A stretch of 8,999 nt of DNA from Chloroflexota bacterium. Lineage in GTDB: Bacteria; Chloroflexota; UBA5177; JANWHV01. The stretch lies in the NCBI GenBank assembly GCA_025450255.1, contig JANWHV010000297.1, positions 1 through 8,999 on the forward strand, read 5' to 3'. The translations under genes were made by a program, and so were the position numbers. Of the stretch, positions 1 through 6,470 are shown one piece after another. The notes beneath the pieces were generated by a model that saw only the letters and a list, made by a program, of their open reading frames with translations, was not told the DNA's origin and ran no database searches. Position 1 is the stretch's first letter; each line of letters starts with the position of its first letter.

Positions 1-722
1 AACGGGAATACGCGCCCACCACGGTTGCCCGGAAAATCGCCGCTGTAAAGTCATTTTGTCATTTCCTTGAGCATGAAGGGGCCATTAAGGAAGATCCTTC
101 ACTGCATATCGATTCGCCGAGAGTCACCAAGTATCTGCCGCGGGCTGCCAGCGTCAATGAGATTGAACGGCTTCTGGCACAGCTAGATGGAGTCTCGGCG
201 CCGGCGCTCCGCGATAGGGCCATGCTTGAGTTGTTATACGCGACCGGCATGCGCGTAAGCGAGCTTGTGTCACTCAATAGGGGTGATGTGAACCTTGACG
301 ACGATGTGGTGCAGTGCCGCGGCAAGGGCGACAAGCAGCGTCAGATCCCCTTTGGGCAAAAGGCGCGCGATGCCGTGGCGCGCTATAACGAGGTTGGTCG
401 CGACCAACTGCTGGGCAGACGTGAGAATGACGCCCTGTTTCTCAATCACCACGGCGATCGTCTCACCAGGCAAGGCTTTTGGCTCATCATCAAGTCATAT
501 GCGAAACAAGCCGGGATCGAGAAGATTACTCCACATACGCTCAGGCACTCATTCGCCACGCATCTGTTGAGCACTGGGGCAGATCTGCGCTCCGTGCAGG
601 AGCTGCTTGGTCACTCCAGTATCGCTACCACGCAAGTCTATACCCACGTGGCTGATACCAGGCTGCGACAGGTATACGACGATTCACATCCCCGGGCGCG
701 TGAGGCCGTGCCCGTCGAGTAG
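1..722 (+). CDS. xerD: Tyrosine site-specific recombinase, XerD-like (5' partial)
   Basis: Xer recombinases resolve chromosome dimers at dif sites in a XerC/XerD complex at the division septum. The frame is open from base 3 to the TAG at 720-722, giving 239 residues. All catalytic residues are visible (partial numbering): Arg84 in ATGMRVSEL, Lys108 in GKGDKQR, His178 and Arg181 in HTLRHSF, His204 in LGHSS and the nucleophile Tyr213 in QVYTHV. The Arg-to-Lys spacing equals that of E. coli XerD as I recall it. By that alignment about 64 N-terminal residues, most of the SAM-like core-binding domain, lie left of the window. The end, THVADTRLRQVYDDSHPRA, resembles XerD more than XerC, but many lineages have one Xer protein, so a neutral XerC/D label is also safe. 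A start at the internal ATG 222 would remove core-binding sequence that is visibly coding, so it is not the true start. The gene is convergent with mutS. A phage-type integrase is less likely because of the compact Xer length and ending. Confidence 0.93.
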   Translation, partial: REYAPTTVARKIAAVKSFCHFLEHEGAIKEDPSLHIDSPRVTKYLPRAASVNEIERLLAQLDGVSAPALRDRAMLELLYATGMRVSELVSLNRGDVNLDDDVVQCRGKGDKQRQIPFGQKARDAVARYNEVGRDQLLGRRENDALFLNHHGDRLTRQGFWLIIKSYAKQAGIEKITPHTLRHSFATHLLSTGADLRSVQELLGHSSIATTQVYTHVADTRLRQVYDDSHPRAREAVPVE

Positions 723-743
723 ACGCCGCGCCCCAGACCCCGC

Positions 744-3350
744 TTAGCCTTCCGCGAACAGTGACAGTTGCAATTGGGTCGGCGCTTCCCGTACCCGCTT
801 GCGCGTCACTCGCGAGCCGGCGCCCGACTCGTAGTCCTTCAACAAACTCCTGGCGCGCCGCACGACCGCGGGCGGCAATCCGGCTAACTCCGCCACGTGG
901 ATACCATATGCCTTGTCCGCCCCACCCCGGGCCACCCGGCGCAGGAAGACGATGCGATCGCCCTCCTCGATCACTTCCATTCTGAAGTTTTCGATATGCG
1001 GACGAGTGTCGGCGAGGGTCGTCAACTCATGATAGTGCGTAGCGAAAATAGTCTTCGCGCGATGGCCCACATCGTCGTGCAAGTGCTCGATAACGGCCTG
1101 CGCGAGGGCCAGCCCATCATAGGTGCTCGTTCCGCGGCCAATTTCGTCAAGTATGAGCAGCGAGCGCGGCGTACACTCGCGCAGAATCGCGCTTGTTTCG
1201 GTCATCTCAACCATAAAGGTGGACTGGCCGGCGGCGAGATCGTCCTGGGCGCCTACCCGCGTGAATATTCTGTCTACAAGTCCCAGGGTCGCGCTCTCTG
1301 CCGGCACAAAGCTGCCTACCTGGGCTAACAGCACGATTAACGCCACCTGGCGCAAATACGTGGACTTTCCCGCCATATTAGGGCCCGTGAGGACCGCAAG
1401 CCGGTGATAGTCGTCAAGCTGGGTGTCGTTCGGCACGAACGCGATGTCGCGCTGCGTGACCTCCACCACTGGATGTCTGCCGCCAACAATGCGGATTTCG
1501 TCACCCTCGCCAAGCCGCGGTCTATGATAGTCCCGTTCGAGGGCGACGACCGCTAGCGCGGCATAGACATCCGCCTGCCCAACAGCGTCGGCGCTGCGGA
1601 GCATGCGGGCGGCGGCGCCCGTCACCCGTTGCCGAAGATCCTCCAGGATCTCCACCTCAAGGCGCAGGCGTTGCTCACGGGCCTTCAGCAACTGCGCCTC
1701 GCGTTGCTTAAGTTCGATGGTAACAAAGCGCTCTCCAGTCGAGACGGTCTGCTTGCGCGCGTAGTCGTCCGGCACGAGTGCCAGGCCCGACTTGTTCACT
1801 TCAAGGGCATATCCAAACACGCGACTGTACACCACTTTGAGTGACTTTATGCCCGTTCGCGCGCGCTCCGCCGCTTCGAGATCCGCTAACCACTCGCGCG
1901 TCTCACGGCTGCCGGAATCGATCTCGTCGACCGCGGCGGCATAGCCCGCCCGGATAAAGCCGCCGTCACTCGCCGTGGGAGGGGGATTTTCCACGATCGC
2001 GGCGCGAATCTCGGCCGCGACCTCCGCGCAGGGATCCAATGCGGCGCGGATCGCGCCAAGAGTGTCTCCCGAAGGATCAAGGTCCCGTGGAGTGGTTTGA
2101 TCGTCGCCTGACTGGTCCGCCAACGCTCGCGCCAGGCCCTCCAGGCGATGGAGAGCGCCGGCGAGGGCGAGAAGCTCACGCGGGGTAGCGCTGCCCTGCT
2201 GCGCCCTGCACACGAGCCGATCGATGTCGCCCGTGCCGGCCAGAGCTTCGAGCACGCGTAGACGGCGCTCTGTCGAGCCTACGAGCGTCGCCACGGCGTC
2301 CTGCCGGCGGAGCAGCGGCGGCAGGACGACGAGCGGCGCGTTAAGCCAGCGCCGAAGCAACCGCCCGCCCATGGGGGTGCGGGTCCGGTCGAGCACGGCG
2401 AGCAACGAGCCGCTTGGCGCGCCGCCGCGCATCGTCTGCGTTAGCTCCAGATTCCGGCGCGTGGGTGCGTCCAGGGTCATGTGATTGGCGCCTAAATAAA
2501 GGATCGGCTGGCGCAGTATTGGCAGCGATGCCGGCTGTGTTTGTCGCAGATAGGCCAGTAGCGCTCCGGCCGCGCCAAGGGCGAGGATGAACTGCGCGTA
2601 CGGCTTTCCCGCAAGGCTCTCTATGCCGAGATACTCCGCTAGGCCGGCTCGTGCCGTGTCGAGGGCGAAGTGCCTGCTGTCAACCAGAGTGATCAAGCAA
2701 CCAGGTATGTCGAACCGTGGTCCGTTATCTACGGCGGCGCCGTTGCCTGCGGGCGTATTGGCTGCCGCCGAAACCTCCAGGACGCTGTCAAGCCCGACCA
2801 GCATCTCCTGCGGCTCCTTACAAGGCCACAAACATTCCGCCGGCGCGATGCGCGACAGTTCTCGGAGCAACGCCGGGTCAACCGGATCGGCGACGACGTG
2901 CTGCAAGAAGAATTCACCGGTGGAGATATCCGCGTACGCGATACCCGCCGCCCCTTCCTGGCGCAGGACCGAGGCACGAAAATTGTTGCGTCCGCTATCG
3001 ATGAGACCAGGTTCACGTAGCGTTCCAGGTGTGATAACGCGGACGATGCGCCGTTCCACAAGCCCCTTCACCGCCCGCGGACCGCCTATTTGCTCGGCGA
3101 TCGCTACTTTGTATCCACGTTCCACGAGCCGGGTGATGTGGCCGTCGGCATGGTCGCAGGGCACGCCGGCCATTGGAGCGCGCACGCCTTTTTCGAACTG
3201 CCGGCCAGTTAGGGTAAGGCCAAGCTCTCGTGCCGCAACTTCCGCGTCGCCGTCAAACAACTCATAGAAGTCGCCAAGCCTGAACAGCAACAGCGCGCCC
3301 GGGCACTCCGATTTCAGCCGCAAATACTGTAGGCGAACCGGGGTGCTCAC
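744..3350 (-). CDS. mutS: DNA mismatch repair ATPase MutS
   Basis: MutS binds mismatches and small loops as a dimer and recruits MutL in an ATP-dependent way. The 868-residue product is full length. The mismatch-reading Phe-x-Glu is F28-Y-E30 in GDFYELF, followed by the N-terminal mismatch-binding domain, connector, lever and clamp domains. The ATPase domain carries Walker A GPNMAGKST at 656-664, the FMVEMTE signature region at 712-718, Walker B LLILDE with D735/E736, and the THYHEL His loop at 771-776. The tail ends QLQLSLFAEG; QLSLF (861-865) matches the beta-clamp binding consensus. The GTG start (3348-3350) overlaps the TGA of the upstream FHA gene by 4 bases (GTGA). No ribosome binding site of its own is evident, so translation is probably coupled to that gene. 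The start also fits family alignment, since the conserved QYLRLK segment begins at residue 8. No mutL is present in the window. The connector has a short Ala/Gly/Asn-rich stretch near residues 195-210, probably a loop. Confidence 0.98.
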   Translation of the reverse strand: MSTPVRLQYLRLKSECPGALLLFRLGDFYELFDGDAEVAARELGLTLTGRQFEKGVRAPMAGVPCDHADGHITRLVERGYKVAIAEQIGGPRAVKGLVERRIVRVITPGTLREPGLIDSGRNNFRASVLRQEGAAGIAYADISTGEFFLQHVVADPVDPALLRELSRIAPAECLWPCKEPQEMLVGLDSVLEVSAAANTPAGNGAAVDNGPRFDIPGCLITLVDSRHFALDTARAGLAEYLGIESLAGKPYAQFILALGAAGALLAYLRQTQPASLPILRQPILYLGANHMTLDAPTRRNLELTQTMRGGAPSGSLLAVLDRTRTPMGGRLLRRWLNAPLVVLPPLLRRQDAVATLVGSTERRLRVLEALAGTGDIDRLVCRAQQGSATPRELLALAGALHRLEGLARALADQSGDDQTTPRDLDPSGDTLGAIRAALDPCAEVAAEIRAAIVENPPPTASDGGFIRAGYAAAVDEIDSGSRETREWLADLEAAERARTGIKSLKVVYSRVFGYALEVNKSGLALVPDDYARKQTVSTGERFVTIELKQREAQLLKAREQRLRLEVEILEDLRQRVTGAAARMLRSADAVGQADVYAALAVVALERDYHRPRLGEGDEIRIVGGRHPVVEVTQRDIAFVPNDTQLDDYHRLAVLTGPNMAGKSTYLRQVALIVLLAQVGSFVPAESATLGLVDRIFTRVGAQDDLAAGQSTFMVEMTETSAILRECTPRSLLILDEIGRGTSTYDGLALAQAVIEHLHDDVGHRAKTIFATHYHELTTLADTRPHIENFRMEVIEEGDRIVFLRRVARGGADKAYGIHVAELAGLPPAVVRRARSLLKDYESGAGSRVTRKRVREAPTQLQLSLFAEG

Positions 3351-3913
3351 CCGACGTGGATGCCTTGGGCCACCATCAAGATAAGCTTGCCCAGGCGAAG
3401 CTCGTCGCCCTCGGCAATTGGCGTGGGCGTATGAGACGGCAGTCGCGCGCCGTTAATAAGCGTATAGTTGGTACTCATAAGGTCCTCGACCAGCCATTGC
3501 CCAGAGCGCCATATCAACCGGCAGTGCCGCCGGGACACGCCCGATTGTTGCGCTGATTCCACGCTAAGATCGATATCAGGGCGAACGCCGGAGCGCGAGT
3601 CCGCCCTGCCGAGTATCACATGCTCCTGCGGAGGTATGGGGATACGACGCCCCGATGGTGTAACCAGAAAGAATGTATCAGGCGGCTCGTCGCCGATCTC
3701 TTCTATCTCGTCATCTTCCTGGCGATCGTCGAGAATCACGGTTTCCGGCCGATCCTTGCTTGGACCAACTAACCCTGGCTCAATGAGGGACGCGGTATGA
3801 TGTCGTGGTCGCACGCCGGACAACGGCGCGTCTTCGTCAAGATTCGCCCCGCACTGGTCGCAGAAAAGCGCGCCCTCGATATTTTCATGTTGGCATTGTA
3901 CGCAACGAGCCAT
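3347..3913 (-). CDS. Zinc-ribbon and FHA domain protein (phosphothreonine reader)
   Basis: The 188-residue protein has two recognisable parts. Residues 4-21 form a CxxC...CxxC zinc ribbon (C4, C7, C18, C21). Residues about 80-185 form an FHA domain, which binds phosphothreonine peptides: G102-R103, the S127-R-R-H130 motif, T148-N149, N154-G155 and the closing GDELRLGK. The usual Gly after ST-N is replaced by Tyr150. The linker (about 56-79) is strongly acidic and contains PETVILDD, where Thr58 could be a phosphorylation site that the FHA domain reads; this is inference by analogy with GarA-type proteins. There is no signal peptide or membrane segment, so it is probably cytoplasmic. The ATG (3911-3913) lies only 3 bases past the phosphatase stop and has no clear Shine-Dalgarno sequence, which suggests translational coupling. 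Its stop overlaps the mutS start. Its position directly after a PP2C phosphatase supports a role in Ser/Thr phospho-signalling. The actual partner is unknown, and so is any link to mismatch repair. Confidence 0.88.
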   Translation of the reverse strand: MARCVQCQHENIEGALFCDQCGANLDEDAPLSGVRPRHHTASLIEPGLVGPSKDRPETVILDDRQEDDEIEEIGDEPPDTFFLVTPSGRRIPIPPQEHVILGRADSRSGVRPDIDLSVESAQQSGVSRRHCRLIWRSGQWLVEDLMSTNYTLINGARLPSHTPTPIAEGDELRLGKLILMVAQGIHVG

Positions 3914-3916
3914 TGG

Positions 3917-4738
3917 CTATTGCACACGCACTATTACTACACTGATATTGTCCACCCCGCCATTGGCGTTCGCCGCGTCCACAAGCGAAGCCGCTGCTTC
4001 TTCCGGATCTGCTAGCGTTTCCACAATAGTCCTAATATCTTCGTCTCGCACCATTTCCCACAGACCATCGGAGCATAACACAAGAATATCACCGGACAAC
4101 AACCGTTGCATTGCAACGTCCGGATTCGCGTCGGCACGGGTGCCAAGCGCGTTATACACAAGGTTTCTGTGAGGATGCGTATACACGTCGTCGTCTGTTA
4201 TCAGGCCCTGCCGTACCAGACTGCCCACAAGGGAGTGATCTTGCGTGAGACTGCGGATCTCACTGTCGCGCACTATATAGGTGCGGCTATCGCCAATGTT
4301 GCCTATGAGCGCCAAATCACCGGTCACCATGGCCACGGTAAGCGTTGTCCCTAGCCCTGCCGTGCCAGGGTTTTGCTGGCCGTACTCGCGAATACGCTCG
4401 TTGCACCGTTGCATCGCGCTCGAAAGGATATCCACGAGCGACATATTAGGCGGTCCAGGAGGGTCGTCGTTCCCTTCCAGGCGAGCCGTGACAACATCGG
4501 CGCCGCTCGATGGCGCGGATCCAAACGTACGATCGAGAAAAAGGCCAAGCTCTTCCCGAACGGTGTCGATCGCAATCTGGCTTGCCACTTCTCCGGCGCT
4601 CTGTCCGCCCATGCCGTCAGCCACTGCGTAAAGGCCGACCGGAGTTTTTGTTGCTCCTAACGTATAGCACAGCACGCTGTCCTGATTCTGAGAACGCCGG
4701 CGTCCGTGATCGGTAAGAGCAAATGCCGCTAAACGCAT
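3917..4738 (-). CDS. PP2C-family Ser/Thr protein phosphatase (Stp/PrpC-like)
   Basis: Metal-dependent (Mn/Mg) phosphatase that removes phosphate from Ser/Thr residues, usually opposing an Hanks-type kinase. Counting from the longer GTG form (291 residues), motifs are NQD at 36-38, VADGMGG at 57-63, GTTL at 148-151, GNIGDSR at 164-170, LTQDHSLV at 182-189, CSDGLWEMV at 240-248 and VDNISVVIV at 280-288. The metal ligands D38, D59, D242 and D281 are therefore all present. It is a bare cytoplasmic catalytic domain with no membrane segment. An Asp/Pro/Gly-rich insert at about 90-117 is probably a surface loop. I chose the ATG at 4736-4738, giving 273 residues that begin MRLAAFALTDHG as is usual for the family, preceded by GGGGAG at 4750-4755. 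The alternative GTG at 4790-4792 adds 18 unconserved residues and overlaps a TATAAT box. The gene stops 3 bases before the FHA gene. No kinase is encoded in the window. Confidence 0.93.
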   Translation of the reverse strand: MRLAAFALTDHGRRRSQNQDSVLCYTLGATKTPVGLYAVADGMGGQSAGEVASQIAIDTVREELGLFLDRTFGSAPSSGADVVTARLEGNDDPPGPPNMSLVDILSSAMQRCNERIREYGQQNPGTAGLGTTLTVAMVTGDLALIGNIGDSRTYIVRDSEIRSLTQDHSLVGSLVRQGLITDDDVYTHPHRNLVYNALGTRADANPDVAMQRLLSGDILVLCSDGLWEMVRDEDIRTIVETLADPEEAAASLVDAANANGGVDNISVVIVRVQ

Positions 4739-4749
4739 CCGAGATCGAT

Positions 4750-4755
4750 CTCCCC
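4750..4755 (-). promoter_or_regulatory. Probable ribosome binding site for the PP2C gene
   Basis: On the minus strand GGGGAG lies 11 bases upstream of the ATG at 4736-4738. The spacing is long but usable. It is the strongest purine-rich Shine-Dalgarno candidate near any of the alternative starts and supports the ATG over the upstream GTG. It abuts a 12-base palindrome, GAGATCGATCTC, at 4741-4752. Confidence 0.4.
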
Positions 4756-4783
4756 GCCCGTTCGCCAACGCGTTACTTTCGAC

Positions 4784-4789
4784 ATTATA
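4784..4789 (-). promoter_or_regulatory. Possible -10 box (TATAAT) for the PP2C-FHA-mutS operon
   Basis: A perfect TATAAT occurs on the minus strand in the short gap after rsmE. Transcription would start near 4777, leaving a leader of about 40 bases before the ATG at 4738. No good -35 hexamer is visible at spacings of 15-19, and there is no TGn extended -10, so only position and the -10 match support the call. About one TATAAT is expected by chance in a window of this size and base composition. Confidence 0.35.
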
Positions 4790-4824
4790 CACGACAGGAC
4801 TCGTCCCTCTGGGGGAGTACTCTG

Positions 4825-5574
4825 CTAGCCAAGGTCATTCGACAAAGAGAGAAGAATCGTCGCGGCAACCAAGCCCGCGGTCTCGGATCGCAAGATTCGG
4901 GTACCAAGAGTCACCGGAACGGCACCCGCCGCGACTGCTTGCGATCGCTCGCCGTCCGTCAGGCCCCCTTCAGGCCCCACGAATATCGATGCAGCCTCTA
5001 CCGCGCCGGGCACCGCATGGCGCAGCGACGTAGCAGTCTCTCGTTCGTCAAGCAACAACCGGATCCCCGTGCCTTCACCTAGCGCGTCATCAAGCGCCAA
5101 TGGAGCGTCGACCCTGGGAAGGGCGGATCGCTCGCACTGCTCGGCGGCTTCGCGCACAACGGTCTGGAAACGGTCAATGCGACTGGCATAGTCCGACGGC
5201 TGAGTTCTGACAAATAGCACGGGAGTGAACCGGCTTATGCCAATCTCGGTTCCTTTTTGCAATAACCAGGTGAAGCGGTCGCCTCGGAGCGCACTCTGAT
5301 AGAGCGAAATCTTGCAACTCGGTTCGCGGATTCCGGCACGGATTTCCAAAGGCACCGCGCTGGGGAACGTCCGCATCGACGTCAACGCCGCGACGACTTC
5401 GCGACCCGTGCCGTCGCATACGAGGATCCTCTCGCCATCGCGAAGCCGCAGGACACGTCGCAACTGGTGCTGCTGCACGGTGGAAAACGATATCCGCTCC
5501 GGCGTAATCGATGCCGGATCTATGAAGAAGATAGGGAAGGGCTGTCGCGCAAGACGGCCACCAGCGTTACCCAT
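4825..5574 (-). CDS. rsmE: 16S rRNA (uracil1498-N3)-methyltransferase RsmE
   Basis: RsmE methylates N3 of U1498 of 16S rRNA in the assembled 30S subunit, using S-adenosylmethionine. The 249-residue product has the N-terminal PUA-like part (FFIDP, then HQLRRVLRLRDGE around 36-48) and a C-terminal SPOUT knot. Knot motifs are QKGTEIG at 106-112, the EQCERSALP segment at 145-153, VGPEGGLT at 199-206 and LGTRILRSETA at 223-233, which form the cofactor-binding trefoil. The ATG at 5572-5574 lies 55 bases inside the 3' end of prmA. No other common start codon occurs before the conserved FFIDP, so the overlap looks real. GAGGA sits just upstream of this ATG. The order dnaJ-prmA-rsmE is a known conserved arrangement in several bacterial phyla. 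The stop (TAG) is followed by the putative promoter of the phosphatase gene. Confidence 0.96.
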   Translation of the reverse strand: MGNAGGRLARQPFPIFFIDPASITPERISFSTVQQHQLRRVLRLRDGERILVCDGTGREVVAALTSMRTFPSAVPLEIRAGIREPSCKISLYQSALRGDRFTWLLQKGTEIGISRFTPVLFVRTQPSDYASRIDRFQTVVREAAEQCERSALPRVDAPLALDDALGEGTGIRLLLDERETATSLRHAVPGAVEAASIFVGPEGGLTDGERSQAVAAGAVPVTLGTRILRSETAGLVAATILLSLSNDLG

Positions 5575-6470
5575 TCATCCTCGCTCATACGCTCGTCGAT
5601 GGCATATCCCGCCGCGACAAGGGCGGCAGCAACCTCTTCAGCACGATCCCGGATTATCCCTGAGGCAATTAGTCTGGCGCCGAGCCGAGATGCTTTGGCG
5701 AACGCCGGTCCCAGCTTGATCAGCACGGTGGCGATAATATTCGCAATCACGAGATCCGCGAGCGGCTGGTCCGCCGACAATATGACCTGATCTTCAGGCT
5801 GAGCGGTAGGATCCACGCGGTGGATCCGCAGCAGATCTGACACGTCGTTACGAAGCGCGTTCTGGCGTGTGGCCTCGACCGCGACTTCAGCGATGTCGCG
5901 GGCCAGCACAAGACCCGCTCCCAGCTTGGCGGCGGCTATCGCCAAAATGCCCGAGCCAGTTCCCTGGTCAAGAACGGTGCTTCCGTGCGTCGTATAGCGT
6001 TCGACCGCGGCGAGGCACTGACGGGTTGTCTGATGGATCCCCGTGCCGAATGCCATGCCAGGATCGATTTCGACTACAACAGCCGAGGGGTCGAGATCGA
6101 CATCGCGCCAGGTAGGCTTTATCAGGAGGCGACCGACGCGGAGCGGATGGTAATGTTCCTTCCACGCGTTTGCCCAATCATCCTCGGCAACACTCTTGAC
6201 GCGCAGTTCACCGATAGGAGCGAGATTGAATGCACTGAGGTGCCACAAACCCTCCTCGATGCGCCGCCGCCGCAGATTACCGTCATCGGTGTCAGGCAAA
6301 TACGTCGAAACCTGAGCTGGCCTGAGCACGTCTACGCCGTAATGCTCGCCATCGGGATCGGTGAAGAACGGCTGGTTAATGGCGACGCCGCCTTCGCCAT
6401 ACTGATGAAAGAGCGCGCTAAGCGCCTCCACGGCCGCAAGGTCGGCGGTGACGGATAATTCAAGCCACAT
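5520..6470 (-). CDS. prmA: Ribosomal protein L11 methyltransferase PrmA
   Basis: PrmA trimethylates amino groups of ribosomal protein L11 using S-adenosylmethionine. The N-terminal L11-recognition domain begins WLELSVTAD. The catalytic domain has EIDPGMAFGTGIHQTT (about 135-150), cofactor motif I VLDQGTGSGILAIAA (about 167-181), a Glu/Asp-type region ARDIAEVAVEATRQNA, the catalytic-loop motif VIANIIA (about 242-248) and a closing DEWVTLVAVL; these positions count from a TTG one codon upstream. Gln in LDQGTGSG replaces the more common Val or Leu. I chose the ATG at 6468-6470 because it gives a TGATG overlap with the dnaJ stop, typical of coupled translation, and the family normally begins M-W-x-E-L. 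The TTG alternative at 6471-6473 adds one Met only. Length (316 residues) is normal. The last ten residues, rich in Ser, overlap the start of rsmE in another frame. Confidence 0.96.
   Translation of the reverse strand: MWLELSVTADLAAVEALSALFHQYGEGGVAINQPFFTDPDGEHYGVDVLRPAQVSTYLPDTDDGNLRRRRIEEGLWHLSAFNLAPIGELRVKSVAEDDWANAWKEHYHPLRVGRLLIKPTWRDVDLDPSAVVVEIDPGMAFGTGIHQTTRQCLAAVERYTTHGSTVLDQGTGSGILAIAAAKLGAGLVLARDIAEVAVEATRQNALRNDVSDLLRIHRVDPTAQPEDQVILSADQPLADLVIANIIATVLIKLGPAFAKASRLGARLIASGIIRDRAEEVAAALVAAGYAIDERMSEDEWVTLVAVLRDSPSLSSS
5578..5582 (-). promoter_or_regulatory. Probable ribosome binding site of rsmE
   Basis: GAGGA lies on the minus strand 3 bases upstream of the rsmE ATG and inside the prmA coding sequence. 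The spacing is short, but it is the only Shine-Dalgarno-like site here and it supports the overlapping ATG at 5572-5574 as a real start. Confidence 0.4.

Noticed and set aside
1..722. Phage or integrative-element integrase marking an attachment site
   Set aside because: The protein has the compact Xer core and XerD-like ending, the neighbour is a housekeeping gene, and no tRNA or direct repeat is seen.
723..743. Possible shared terminator between the convergent xerD and mutS ends
   Set aside because: The 21-base gap is GC-rich but I find neither a stable stem nor a T-run; termination must lie elsewhere or be factor-dependent.
897..1328. A 143-codon open frame on the plus strand opposite the mutS ATPase region
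   Set aside because: It is the complement of the Walker A/B region; its openness follows from the conserved coding on the other strand.
2587..3267. A 226-codon open frame on the plus strand, opposite mutS
   Set aside because: It is antisense to clearly coding MutS sequence, is rich in Arg/Ser/Pro typical of a shadow frame in GC-rich DNA, and matches no family I recognise.
4741..4752. Palindrome GAGATCGATCTC just upstream of the phosphatase ATG
   Set aside because: A perfect 12-base palindrome is expected about twice by chance in 9 kb, and there is no second copy or known operator match; not called as an operator.
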